DNA of 64,000 nucleotides from Glandiceps talaboti (taxonomy: Eukaryota; Hemichordata; Enteropneusta; Spengelidae), in NCBI RefSeq assembly GCF_964340395.1, contig NC_135554.1:24105592-24169591 (forward strand), read 5' to 3'. Each line of letters starts with the position of its first letter. Position 1 is the first letter of the stretch. A program made the translations under genes and the position numbers. Below are positions 24,206-36,080 of the stretch, piece by piece. The notes beneath the pieces were generated by a model, which worked only from the letters and a program-made list of their open reading frames with translations, did not search any database and had not been told where the DNA came from.

Positions 24206-24238
24206 TTTGTTGTGTGTGTGTGTGTGTTTGTGTGTGTG
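24164..24238. repeat. (GT)n microsatellite
   Basis: About 75 bp of GT with two TTTG interruptions. Confidence 0.95.
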
Positions 24239-26727
24239 AAGTCTGGATAAGGCACACTTGGAATTGATCTGGTAACAATGACGTGTGAAATCATTACTTA
24301 TTAATGAGGCATTGAAATTGAGCTATTCATTGAGTAAACGGTGTTGAACTTGACCATCAAAGACGAAAAGTGACGAATTCGCCAAACAAATGCGATGATA
24401 CAAGCTTATGTTTGAATTCAATGTCGAACTATGAAATCATATTACATTGATAACCATCTAGTGATAAGCAATATTGAAGTTCAAGAGTCAGTCATACCAC
24501 ATAGCTCCTTCACAATATACGTATCAAACCCGCCCACCTTGAACTCGACTCCGAATTAAACTTCGATCGCAGACACTATCATGATCGATTTCACACACCT
24601 TGAAACGAAGCCGTTCTTTTTGTAATAATTTGTATACCAGTATATCCCTCAAGTCAAGGATTTGCAGATGTATTACAAACATCTGCACACTAACGCGTTG
24701 GTTTTGGTTGTTTGCATGGGCATTTGGTGAGACTGGTTCATAAACTCACGAAACAAATAAGTGTAGCAAATGTATAAACTGCACAATGCTTTTAGAACAA
24801 TCAAACAACTTGATGAGGGGCTAGACAAAAATTTAAGTATGTTTGGGAAAACGTGTTACTGGTGGCCACAATGGTCTATCAGCACCCCACCTGCTTGTCA
24901 CTGTTTTTACGATGATGTATTGTTGACGTAAGTAAGTGGCCGAAACTTATTCACACCATTAAAAAATAAGTGTGAACGATTCGTTAGTACATGTATGTAT
25001 ATAGTGTTGTTGGTGATCACTGTTGTCGGCAGGTGTCTCAGTGACTTACTAGTAGCGAACATGAAACATGTTGCACGAATGTCGTCAAAGCACACATACT
25101 TTCCTATTTCAAATGTGACGTCATCACACCCCGATGTCTATGATGGAAAATTATATCAACACACTTCTTCCCGCACGCTGATGATCGACGTTAAATATTA
25201 TTATTTTGAAGCAAAAAATGTCACTGGTTTTGATACAGCCAAGTAGGTTTAAGAGCCTTACCATATCTATAAATGTGGGTCAGGCATAGGATCGTTTATG
25301 GGGCTATCAGAAATAACACAAATTGGTTTGATATGACCCCAGGTATCTCCGGACAATAGGTACAAAACCCAAACCTCAGATTGAGATGATATTTAACATG
25401 AACTCTATATAAAAAAAAAGATTCTGAAATGTCAAACTAAAATTTGAATGTAATCGTCCTGTTTCCGAAAAGATGAAAAATACCAGTTGAGTTAAGACAC
25501 CATTCGTTTTAATTTAATATCGAAAATATCCAATAACATCATGTCATAGTTGCAGTAAACAAAATTAATGACTCCGCGTGAACGGATGATTGGCTTCAAC
25601 AATATTGCCTAGTATACCACTGTACCAGGTCTTAGTTTATTGTAGTGAAATACTAGTATATACTTTCTGGTTTCAAAACCATGACTATATTTGAGGCCTG
25701 TGAATCGATCTGTGACTGTGGAAATGATTGGTGATCTCCTCGAGGTGAACATATCCCATCAGAAGGCAATCAATAATATACAATTGGTTATCTGACCTTG
25801 CCTGAGCATCGTGATAGTCAGTGTTCAGTACGAACACAAACAAGATCTGTGGTACGAAGCAAACATTGCAGCTGGGGTGAATGTGGCGATATATCTTTAG
25901 GAATCATAAGAGTAAAGCCAACTGGACTATTCATACTGCAACCTAAAACCTGTGATTAAAAAAACTTAGTATAGAAGGAGGGTCATTACATTACTAAAAT
26001 GGGATGAAAAAAGAGCAGTCTTTTTTTTATATCCGAGAAATGCAGTAGGCCAGCCTGCAGCGTTCAGCTGTTTTGCACTGATGTGCAACGACTATGCGCA
26101 CAACACAATAGAGTTAATACGGGTAACTCTTTGCATGCTTTGTGTAGAACATATAAGAGGGAAGCGACAGACATCCATGCATTGAAAAGTGATCGGCCAA
26201 TTACAGAGGCGTTAGGACGATTACACAAAATAGACAATAGACTGGCTGAACAATAACGTGCAATACTAAACGTCACAGCTAATGGTTGTTATAACAACCA
26301 TCACGTGTCTCCTCTTACCAATCAGACAATCCATAGACGCGGAGCAACTTGAAAAAACCCCGCTTCTTTGTTGGGAAACACCAAGCTCAAGTCGACGTCC
26401 CAGTAGAGACTCACTGTTGTACATACGGCGTTCCTGTTCTGTTCTGTTACGTATACTCTGTTTTCATTTATCTGGAACGGAACGATTTCCCTGGATTGTG
26501 TTTTTTTTTATAATCAAAGGAATACACCGACTACGTATGCTTTGTTGCTAACGGTTGAAAACATCTTTTATACCTTGGCATAAAGAAAGTCTGTCGATGT
26601 GATCTAAAGCGGAATCTCCGAAGTTTTTTTTGTGTGTAGCATAGTTGGTGTGTACGGGCTGCAAGGACGGACGGACGGCCGGGCTCCACTTGGATCTTTT
26701 ATATGTAGTAACACCGAAGAACACATC

Positions 26728-26802
26728 ATGTTAGCAACGTTTAGAATATCCAGTCGGAAATATTATTGGGATTTTTTCGGCGTAGTGTCCATCCTTTTAA
26801 CA
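26728..26802 (+). CDS. Unidentified secreted/receptor ectodomain gene, exon 1 (signal peptide)
   Basis: The ATG at 26728 opens 25 codons ending ACA|GTAAGT (26802/26803), phase 0. The translation has a short basic N-region (FRISSRK), then a hydrophobic core (WDFFGVVSILLT) that continues into exon 2 (VFL). This is a canonical signal peptide that would direct the product to the secretory pathway. The start is chosen because the signal peptide begins there. The frame is also open upstream to about 26632, but without an ATG. The upstream region has no recognised promoter. Confidence 0.7.
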
Positions 26803-26939
26803 GTAAGTAGACTTTAGAAGTTTTGTGAAACTTTTGTGGTGAAGTGTGCATGTATATGTTAGCAAAGAAGCAACGATAACCCGTATACAGTTAAAACTTA
26901 GAATGTATTCTTATATATATATATATATATTTTTTTTAG

Positions 26940-27039
26940 GTTTTCTTGCGTGTGGATGGATGGCACGATTTAGGGAACTCACAGTATCACTGCTGGGCTC
27001 TTATCAATCCCAGTGATGTCAACATGGTCGACTGCCCAG
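26940..27039 (+). CDS. Ectodomain gene, exon 2
   Basis: Acceptor TTTTTTTTAG|GTT after a (TA)n/T tract; donor CCCAG|GTAATG; enters phase 0, leaves phase 1. Encodes residues 26-58 plus the first base of Gly59: VFLRVDGWHDLGNSQYHCWA, then LINPSDVNMVDCPG. The end of the signal peptide falls about residues 26-32. Cys43 and Cys57 probably begin a disulfide-bonded extracellular domain. Intron 1 is only 137 bp. Confidence 0.75.
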
Positions 27040-28178
27040 GTAATGTCTCTCTATGTTATGTTTTTCATTCGACCCCCCGTCTGGTATCGTCAAGAAACCT
27101 ACACTGCCTCGCGTCTTTGTTTGTTTAGCTTTCAGTTTGGCTTTCCCCTTTTCATCCGTTACGCTTTTGGATACAGATTTCGAACAGTTAAATATGTATT
27201 CAAGTTATTGTGAATGGCATCGACGCTGCAAGCTATATCGAAACATAGTACATATATTTGTTGGTAATTGTTTATCGAGTCGGGGCAACATACCGGCTCC
27301 AATTGAAATTGTCGGCACAGAACATCGAAAATAGATTCAACAACGACTTACTATTCTGCAACACCATTCACCAACGTGTGTACACAACAACAAAAGATTT
27401 GGGCTGTGTTGAATGCTAAATGTTCAGTTTAGACTTTGGGGACAAGCGTGATTAGCGTGATTTATCGAGAGTTGTAAGTCTGTGAGGAATGCGTAATTCC
27501 GGTAGCAGTGATTGCAGGAGTTAATGAAGTCACAGTGTAGTTTATTTCAAGTGGAATGCACGTTTTTTTTTCGGAAACGTAGATATACTAGTGGTGCATG
27601 ACCAGATTCGCCACAAGTTTCGAATATACGAGAAAAAAACTATAACATAACAACGCAATTTCCTTACAGAAACCAACTCTACCAGTACTAGTTTCTAGTA
27701 AAACTTCTAGTAAGTGCCTTCAGCACTGAGAATGTTACGAAACTCCCTTTTTATGAAAACATGTACGTTCACTCGTGTATTCATGGACTGTCATTTGCTG
27801 TAAACACATCGCATTTACTTGTCAATACCAAGTATTACAACCATCCCGATTGTGTGTGCAATGTGATCTATTGTGCGTTGTTGGTTAATGTAAATCCTAA
27901 TTTGGTATAATTGTTGTGATACGTGCGTTGCAACATGGTCCACTTCGCTGGGGTCCAGGTGTCCGATTTCGACTTTGTTTTATTATCGAAGTTTGCAGCT
28001 TTATTCTTTATCTCCTCAAGGCATGATACACACTTGTGACCTATTTAGTAAAGTATTTCTCACATGGGTGGACTTTTCGACAGGAAGACGCACACTTGTA
28101 CTAGGGAACATACTTCCTGTCTATGCAATATGTGTGAATTGCACGTCCAAATACCTCTCATCGCCTCTCTATTCACAG
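27040..28178 (+). other. Intron 2 of the ectodomain gene
   Basis: 1.1 kb; no repeats of note and no other exon seen. Short open frames at 27053-27334 and 27975-28241 are intronic and overlap the exons only by frame. Confidence 0.6.
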
Positions 28179-28335
28179 GTTTCTCCATGGAATGGCTTAC
28201 CGTTCCCGACGAAGTCATCAGTGAGGAGGGTTTCAACGTAACTTACAAAATTTCAGCTAATCAAGAATTTTTTGACTGGGGAGTTCGAAATGACACAGTT
28301 TATGCAACTGAATACGGCAGAGTATTTGAAGAAAG
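28179..28335 (+). CDS. Ectodomain gene, exon 3
   Basis: Acceptor TATTCACAG|GTTTC (28179) and donor GAAAG|GTAAAC (28335/28336); enters phase 1, leaves phase 2. Encodes GFSMEWLTVPDEVISEEGFN followed by VTYKISANQEFFDW and GVRNDTVYATEYGRVFEE (residues 59-110 and part of 111). Two N-glycosylation sequons are present (Asn78 NVT, Asn96 NDT), in keeping with an extracellular beta-rich domain. No TM segment. Confidence 0.8.
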
Positions 28336-28447
28336 GTAAACAGAATCACGACAATTCAACTTTATCCGAATACAGATATTCCTATAACCCATGTTATATA
28401 GTTCTATAATCTGACATATACTGTACATAGTTCACAATGGTTGGAAC

Positions 28448-28558
28448 CATAGACCCTCCACCAACACCTAAATGGAAAGTTATTAGCTCCAACATAGACC
28501 CTCCACCAACATTGACCCTCCATTGGTCTGTGTTGGAGCTAATAACTTTCCATTTAGG
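28448..28558. repeat. Perfect 28-bp inverted repeat with CATAGACCCTCC words
   Basis: Arms 28467-28494 and 28531-28558 are exact reverse complements (CCTAAATGGAAAG... / ...CTTTCCATTTAGG) around a 36-base loop. CATAGACCCTCCACCAAC occurs just outside the left arm (28448-28465) and again across the left arm/loop junction (28493-28510). A strong cruciform or RNA stem-loop. Confidence 0.85.
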
Positions 28559-28575
28559 CAACATATTTAGTGGGA

Positions 28576-28612
28576 ACGTGGAGGTAAAATCACAGTCTTT
28601 CTACCTCCATGG
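28576..28612. repeat. Micro-hairpin GTGGAGGTA...TACCTCCA
   Basis: GTGGAGGTAAAA and TTTCTACCTCCATGG pair imperfectly over about 11 bp. Same style as the hairpins at 10215 and 32881. Confidence 0.5.
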
Positions 28613-28772
28613 TGGGAACGCATCATCTCTGGTTGGAAGTTGCAGTGGCAGTATGAAAAAGACTACATTTTTAGATCAGATGACGTGCGTTGATGAGTAA
28701 AAGACACAGAAGGCTCACTCATTGCAACCGTGTAGACACTGTCTATTAATCTATGTTTATTATCTATGCTAA

Positions 28773-28837
28773 ATTTAACCATAGACAGTGGAGGGGAGAT
28801 GATTTAACCATCTCCCCTCCATTGTCTATGATTTAAC
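28773..28837. repeat. Ordered hairpin: ATTTAAC - arm - ATTTAAC - inverted arm - ATTTAAC
   Basis: The 22-base arms 28780-28801 and 28809-28830 are reverse complements with one mismatch (CATAGACAGTGG.. / ..CCATTGTCTATG). The same heptamer ATTTAAC stands before the left arm (28773-28779), forms the loop (28802-28808), and follows the right arm (28831-28837). Confidence 0.85.
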
Positions 28838-29324
28838 CCGGAATTTAACACCTATTGCAATTGATGATGAGTCATCATGTTTCGTTTCGTTCGGTTACTG
28901 AAATCTATCATCGTATGAATACAACCATTATTGTTGTTCGATGGATAAGTGCGATTAGAACGCCGCTTTGTGAATGTGGACAAATTTATACTGACTTTAC
29001 ATTTTTGTAAAGGTACCGAGAAGTCTTCTCCTGATTAGATACTTGGTCTAAATATCATCTGTCATCTTGAAAATACAATAATATATACTAAAGACGTCTC
29101 CACCTGGGCATGTCTCTATTTAACTATGTATAACACAAAATAAAATAAAAAAGATTTGAATAATGTATAAATATCATGTATTACGAAGCGGTATATAAAT
29201 CACTGTAAACACAACGAAGTGAACACGTGTTATTGGGTCGAGTCTATAGGATATAAATAAATACAAATCCGCTAAAAATGACAAAACGAAAAAGCTAAAT
29301 TAAAAAAGTATATGTATAATCATT

Positions 29325-29440
29325 TTCGCAAACCAGAGCTAGGCTGATTTTTCTTCCTCTACACTTCGAAATAAAAGTGGGACGGACCCTTAAGAACGGT
29401 GTGTGTATATATAAATCGGTGCGAAGTCTTCGGTGATTTT
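29325..29440. repeat. Diverged copy of GCAAACCA...-type short repeat
   Basis: CGCAAACCAGAGCTA.., ACACTTCGAAATAAAAGTGGG and CCTTAAGAACGGTGTG match the landmarks of the copies at 44886-44969 and 55987-56087 in order; the 3' terminus is lost. Confidence 0.6.
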
Positions 29441-31663
29441 AACCACGAAAGTATAAGGAATTAACATAAAGTAGAGAACTCTCCCCCTTTATAACACCGC
29501 GAAAAATGCACCTTTCGTGTGTGTAACCTTATTATGGCTTTAAAGCAAGTGATAATCGTAAAATACAACATTTATGTGCAAGGTTACATTTTTTTAGTTT
29601 TAGTGAGAGGAGTGGCACGACATTCATTTTAAGCATTTATTATTTTCTATATTTGGATATTATAAAAGATGAAATATATCATTGTAGTGAGCGCTTTACC
29701 AAAGCCAACTTCTAACACTTTCCGCTAGGTTGGGGGTCCATACCGTTCTATTGCTTCGTACTATTTGAGTAGATAACGACTGGCTATTTGAACACACTGC
29801 AAACACTCCACACTATCGGCTTGTCACAGAGTAGGAAATCACAGCTTGTAGGATTGTTAGATTGTTGTCGTTATTGTAAGGGTTCGTTGAAACTTTATAT
29901 GTTGCCATGACAACAGCCCACCGCCTTTCGTTGCTGAAAGCAGGCGATGAAAGGCAAAAACTGCGATTTATAAGGCGATAAACCTGTCAGTTTTGCGTGT
30001 ATTTTGTCAAAACTAGGTATATGTGAATAGATTTCTATCTGTATAGTTTTTATAGTTATTTTGGACGTCGTAATTATTTGAAATAGCCTCTCTGTGAATG
30101 GGTTGTGCTATTTTATGTGCTGTTCAACGGTATCGTTAATTAGCACTGTACTGTAGTTGTCGCACTTTGATCGATTATACCATAAGAATAAGACTTTATT
30201 TATGGTGAACAAAAGCTAAAAAGTTCCGATCTGCACTGTTCCTCATATATTACTTTGTAAATAGTTATCTTGGTTTTCTTAGTTTCCACTTGTCCCTCCC
30301 CCATCTGAATAGATGTGTCACTCGTTAGAAGTCTGGAAAGGCCTAAATGTTAGGGTTTACGTAAAATTGTCTGGGTAGTAGGTAGAGTAGCAGGACATGT
30401 TAGCTTACAGTGTCAATCATGTTTAGACCTCGGGCCCGGTCCTATTTCTTCATTATAGTGTGTGACAGATGTTGTTCAAGGCCTGGTTCAAAGTCTCAAC
30501 AATAACCTTTTTTGTAAGACATTTGAATCAATTGGATACAAAGTTGTGAAATGTGCAACAGTTTTGTCAATGTTTCTCACACACACAGGAAGGGGGCGAG
30601 GGTGATTGATGAAGTTAGATCTCGCGTGATTGCACGCGATGTGAAAAAAGTTTCGAAGTAATTAAACATATTGTTTACCAGGAAGTTGGAGATTTTGATC
30701 AAGTTCAAAAATGCTTTATGTCGCGATGGAAACCCACATGCAAACCACTACAAATTGTATGAATCAAAATATGAACTTGTCAACATCAATCAACAGTGCA
30801 AGGTCTTCATCTATATCTGAGAACATATTGGCGCTTCGAAAAAGACGCCATGGTAAGAGTTAATTGAAGCAGCATTCGGATTCATACTATGATAAACCGT
30901 GAATCTATTTCACTTTACCGTGGCACTTTTAGATACCACAGAGAACAAAATATTAATGCGAAATATCGTGTAACAAGTTATTTAAAGTGAATAAACGAAA
31001 CTGCGCTCGACTCGACGTTTATTATATTTCATCCGACTTGGTCGTCTTCACTTTTTGAACGAAGTTTGTGAATATCATCGGAAACTACATCTGAAACTAA
31101 CTTTATTCAAAAAGGTCGCCTTTCGTTCGAAAAGTTGTAAAAATGTGAAGTCCCAAAGACTTTGTGCTGGTTTGTGGTACATTTTTTTGACCCTGGCAAC
31201 CTTCGAAAACTGGAAGTATATCATCATGAAAGACGTGTTTTATGCATATGTCATGACACCGTTCTATTACTAGGTTTTTATATTTGATTTTCGCGTTCAA
31301 CTTCTCAATTCAAATATGTTACTTGTAATGTAAGTGTAGGCCGAGGCAAATACGTATCTGACTTGAGATTTTGCTTCATATAAAGGGGGGTTCTTCCCTG
31401 ACATGTACTTTAATATATAAATTATAGTCAGTCTACAACTAAATATTTACATTTCCATATTTGTGCTGCTGCCGTTCTGTTGCATATTTTAACATCCCAA
31501 AACTTAAAAATGTATTTTCTTGGGATTGCATGGAGGTACACATAACCTGATATTAAGTGCAGTACCATTTTACTTTTTAGCTATAGTCATTACAGTTATG
31601 CAAATACAACCAATGGGGAGTAAATATATAACACATGTTTATTTATCAATCTTCTTACTGTAG

Positions 31664-31781
31664 TACTGGTGTTGAAGCCAAAGATTTTTGTTCAAACAAT
31701 GTATGTCCATCACCAAGTACAGCTGCTAAGGACAACTGTTGCCTCCACCATATCAATGTCCATTCCTGTCCACAGGATAGT
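31664..31781 (+). CDS. Ectodomain gene, exon 4 (Cys-rich)
   Basis: Acceptor CTTACTGTAG|TACT and donor GATAGT|GTAAGT; enters phase 2, leaves phase 0. Encodes residues 111-150: TGVEAKDFCSNNVCPSPST then AAKDNCCLHHINVHSCPQDS. It has five cysteines in 27 residues (120, 125, 136, 137, 146), including a CC pair followed by LHH. A compact disulfide-rich segment that could be searched for as a signature. Confidence 0.83.
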
Positions 31782-32319
31782 GTAAGTACAGTATATATTG
31801 AATTCTTTTAGTTTTTTTCCCCATCCATCATTTGCACTCAACAACGGTATTTTCAGGAGATGTGTACATGTGTTTCTGTGTGTCCAAAGTGAAAACTAAC
31901 AATTACTCACAATTTTTGTTGAACATGCTATTAATCTTAGTGCATGTAATTTGTAAGGACAGGTGAATTTATTCAACATTCCAAACAGGGACAGGGCTTA
32001 TGTAATGTTACAACAAGTAAGTGCTTCAATTACAGCTATTGACAAGTTTACAATAGTAACCCTCTCTGCGAAATGTACATTATCAAAGTGAGTGTTTTGT
32101 TGCCAAGTTCTCCATAGGTCATTGCATAGTAGGGGAATTCACTACAGACAATAGGGGGGATCTTTGTTGTCTTCACCTAATGAAACAATAGATCTCAATT
32201 CTTAGTTGACAAACATATTGTAATCACTGGAATCTACAGTTTATCAATATGTTTATATTTACCATGTATTCATTGAAACATGTGCTCTTCAAGAAATTCT
32301 CATAACAGTGTTCAAATGC

Positions 32320-32475
32320 CCATATCATATGGATGGGAGTTTAGTATCTATTTTGGATTTTTAAATAAATAGATAAAAGAACTCTATTTTGTGTCTCTAC
32401 TTGAAAAAAATAATGTGAAACATAAATGTATAAAGTCTGTCTTTTGTAGCCCTTGTAGAGTTTGTATCGGCCAAC
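32320..32475. mobile_element. Partial copy of the 47.1-kb TA-MITE
   Basis: Shares CATATGGATGGGAGTTTAGT, ATTTTGGATTTTTAAATAAA and TACTTGAAAAAAATAATGTG with the left arm of the 47138-47485 element; centre and right arm are missing. Confidence 0.6.
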
Positions 32476-32559
32476 CAGACAAAAAAAATATATATAAAAA
32501 TGTCTGTTGTTAATATGTAGTAGTATGTATTTACAATAGACATCACTTCCAACACATAT

Positions 32560-32785
32560 TGTATATCGACATGCTACATGATGCATATCGACACGATGAT
32601 GACCCTAGATTCCAATGGAGTTTTCAGACAAAAACGTCAGCCAACCATTAAAACATAAATGTAGTAATAATTTATATTGTAAATACATGCTACTTGTTGC
32701 ATATCGACATGATGATACCCTTTAGAGTCCAATGGAGTTTTCAGACAAAACATCAGCCAACTAAAAACAAACAAGTAAATTTAGA
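32560..32785. repeat. ~118-bp tandem duplication (two copies)
   Basis: Both copies contain GCATATCGACAYGATGATRACCC, then AGASTCCAATGGAGTTTTCAGA, then CAGCCAAC, starting near 32582 and 32699. Confidence 0.75.
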
Positions 32786-32880
32786 AAAGATTTCTATTGT
32801 TAGTGTTTAGGAGGAGGTCAAATATCTGGCATAACTGAATCCAAAAGTATTATAAATGGAGAGAGTTTTATTGAAGCAAG

Positions 32881-32912
32881 GAGGTGGAACCTGATGACAT
32901 TCTACCTCCATG
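32881..32912. repeat. Micro-hairpin GGAGGTGGAA...TTCTACCTCC
   Basis: Ten-base imperfect arms around CCTGATGACA; recurring style also at 10215 and 28576. Confidence 0.45.
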
Positions 32913-35159
32913 GATGGTGGAAGCTTGAGTTGATGTCTGGGTGATCAGGTGTGTCATAGGAATTAAAAGACTGCATGATTTGTGTAAAGGGTGGACTGTA
33001 AAAATTCTGATTCTGCTTGATACTGCGCAAATTTTCGTGTGGTTATCGCGCACAGGTAGTAGTTGTGGACAATGCATGGAACTTTTGTATTAATTAAAAC
33101 CTGCCTAATACTGGACACTTTACATCAGGGTCATTAGTTTCTCTTTCGAAATCAAAGACCCAGCTTGGATTAGGTGTGAAAAAACAGTTTGACAGAGCTC
33201 ACACAACCAACACAGTTTGGTTGCCTGGGGACATGTGGCAGATCAAGCTGTAGAAAAAAGTTGGTCCAGAACAAAGCGTTATCTGTATGTCTCCAGTGAT
33301 AACACTAATGTGAGTACCCCAGGGATTGAATTCACAACATTCAAGATCAAATACTTATATTGTCAATGATTTCTCAAGCTCAGTAACCAAGGGGTCAATG
33401 ACTTGAGGTGAATCTCAACATTTCAAATATTTAGTACAGACAATTCCTTTACAATAGTCCAACTACATACCAGTATTTGACTGAAGTGTGATCTATTCTC
33501 TGATAGTGATACTATTCATAGTGTGTGTAAAACAATTAACAACAACAAAGTGAGATTGAAGTCATCAATACCTGATGTAGGCCAAGAAAAATTATTTCTT
33601 GTCAGGACCTTTTGTCTAAAGTGGTGCAACGGTGCAAATTTTTTTTTCGTAATTGTCAAACCAGTCGCTCAATCTACGATTTATGGCAGTTACTGTCTTT
33701 TTATTTAGTACTTTAGAGCAAGTGTGTATGTTGCGCAGATGTCATTTGCTTGTTCATGATTGGCTCTGCAGTTGTCTTCATTGAAGTAGGCTAGTAGGGA
33801 GGGTTATTTTTGTGTTTTCCCCCAGATGGGCTGGACTAACACATAAAAAAATTGCTGGGGGGGGGGGGGGATTTTAAGTGATGTGTGCACTGACCCAAAA
33901 CAATTTTTTTTTTGGCCTGACATCATGTCTGCAGGTACCCTTACTAGTACCTCAGACACATAAAAGTGATTGTCTTTGACATATATATAACATCCCTCAC
34001 ACATTTGTATCCTGTTGTTTAATGCATTTGTTTCCATGGAAACCATGTATTTCTTCATCAGTATGAGTCAATATTGCTAAGGAAAGGGTAAATTTCATCT
34101 TACTTGATGTAATTTCAACTTATAGAAAATGTCAAGTGCCATTTATCGGTATGTCCAAAGTCATTTCTTTTATATTCCTGGTGTCTCCTTTTCTAGATCT
34201 CTACTAGAAGCAATTACACTATAAAAAGGACACTATTCAAGAGTTTGACAGTAATTCTGTTGTTAGTTACTTAACGGGGGTTGCACTTACTCACTAAGCG
34301 ATAAATGATGTTTGTATATAAAGTGTTATAACCTACTACATCTAACTGTTACCTTGCATCAAGTCAGTGATTCAACAGCAAATTTTTTACTCTAAAAAAA
34401 TTAAGTTATTCAGATTTTCCATCAGTATTTGAAATCACTGACTGAGGTTTAACTGAATTCATCTCTTTTGTTATATATACCACGTACATATGGTTCCACT
34501 CGTAGAATAATGTATGTACCTTTCAGTGTGAAACTAGTTATCAGAACTATTTATATTTCCCCTATTAGTCCTTAATGAAAAAAAATTGTTTGGTACCGGT
34601 TACTCGACCTCACCTAGTTTTTCACTGCCAACGCCTTTATTTTTACATATATTCGAGAAAAAAATAATGAAATTGCGAAGTTATGAAGTCTCACCAGAAA
34701 TAATGGATGCGCAAACTGGCATCAACTTAAAAAGAAAATATAAGACTGTTCTTCCAATCTGTAATGGCTGTACATCTTATGAGAAGAAACCAATAACACA
34801 AAAGACCATATGGAAAACAACAGAAAACATAACTACATGTGTAATAAAATAAATCTTTTGTTATGCAAAGTGACTTGCACTATTTTTATTTAAGAAATAA
34901 TTGTCTGGAACTCGCTACTTTATAAGGGCCTTTGGAGAACCTTTACATTGAACACTGCATGTCAACCTTAGTTTGCAGTCTTTTGATTTAATTTAAGTTT
35001 AGTGTATTTATTTTAAGCCACAGACCTTTTACTACTGTTCTGTTCATTACTTTCCTTTCTGAAATGAGAATCTATTACCCTTGAGTTAGTATGGTACAGT
35101 TGTTTTCAGTCTGTCAAACAGACACTAAGTAGACTGTGTAATTGGCATTGAAGTCAGAT

Positions 35160-35440
35160 GCAGACCTTGTGAAGCCTTCTGTAAACTTGATGTGGAAAAG
35201 GGGATGCCAGTAACAATGATTATGACTATCAAAATCTGTACTGTCTTCCTAAAAAGCATGTAAACTTGACTTGGAAAAGGGATTTTAACCAAAAAATGTA
35301 CACTTGATTCAGAACAGGATCCCAGTAAAAAAGGAAGTTTATTACACATGTATCTATCGAAATATCCAAATGTAAATTTGATGTGGTAAGGGATTTCTAT
35401 CTAAAAATCATCTGTAAATTGACTTGGAAATGTCACTTCA
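35160..35440. repeat. Diverged ~65-bp tandem repeat
   Basis: 'tgtaaacttgayktggaaaaggg' recurs near 35180, 35257, 35299 (diverged), 35370 and 35410 with variable intervening sequence. Confidence 0.5.
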
Positions 35441-35504
35441 ACAACAAAAACTGTTAGGAAGTTTATAATATCCATCTAGAAAGAAAATAATGGCACGTCT
35501 ACTT

Positions 35505-35695
35505 TCACATGAAGAGAAATAGTTGATCCTCAGTGTCCATGTATGTGTTAAATATGATACCAGAGTATGTTCCAGTGTGAAGACATGCATTTTAATTATT
35601 ATATGCTGATCACTATGCAAATTACCCTGTTCTAGATTAATATGCAAATTAGCCACCATCCTTGCAAATTCTATCCTGGGGAGAACACTGAGAAT
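35505..35695 (+). repeat. Octamer-rich dispersed repeat, copy 1
   Basis: Shares TGAAGAGAAAT, a 'gtatgttccagtgt' block, CTGATCACTATGCAAATTACC, AATATGCAAATTAGCC and CCATCCTTGCAA with the copies at 43235-43450 and (inverted) 46795-46935. Includes two ATGCAAAT octamers (POU/Oct motif). Confidence 0.75.
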
Positions 35696-35949
35696 ACATT
35701 TTTGTCCATGACTGATTGCCAGTATGCTATCACAGTAGAAACGAATTACATTTCAGGTATCAGTCTTTCAATTTGATGGTGGCCTTCCTGTATTATATGG
35801 CTATGTCCTCACAGATAATATCAAGTGACTGCTAACTTATTTGTTTGTCAAGTGTACAGGATTAAAGTGGATTAAACTTGACCTTGTGGCATGAAAAAGA
35901 TGTCAGTTGTTAGCACATGTTTGACTGAATGTATGAAATAGTAAACAAA

Positions 35950-36080
35950 TCAAACATCACAAGGTCCCTATCGATACATCATATATGAAATAAACAATAT
36001 AAGCGTCACTAGGTTCCTATAGATACATAATACATGAAATAAACAAAAATAAGCGTCACTAGGTTCCTATAGACGTTCTC
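35950..36080. repeat. ~55-bp tandem repeat, about 2.5 copies
   Basis: 'catgaaataaacaaTATAAGCGTCACTAGGTTCCTATAG' style unit recurs, first copy diverged (TCACAAGGTCCCTATCGATAC). Confidence 0.8.

Larger units (their letters stand above)
28336..31663 (+). other. Intron 3 of the ectodomain gene (3.3 kb)
   Basis: Contains a cluster of perfect hairpins (28448-28558, 28576-28612, 28773-28837) and a diverged copy of the GCAAACCA repeat near 29327. The remainder (29.5-31.6 kb) is AT-rich with nothing assignable. Confidence 0.55.

Noticed and set aside
24995-25246. 83-codon plus-strand frame with signal-peptide-like start
   Set aside because: No splice partner, no family resemblance; hydrophobic starts are common by chance in AT-rich DNA.
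26282-26551. 89-codon frame upstream of the ectodomain gene
   Set aside because: No protein-like pattern; could be 5' UTR sequence at most.
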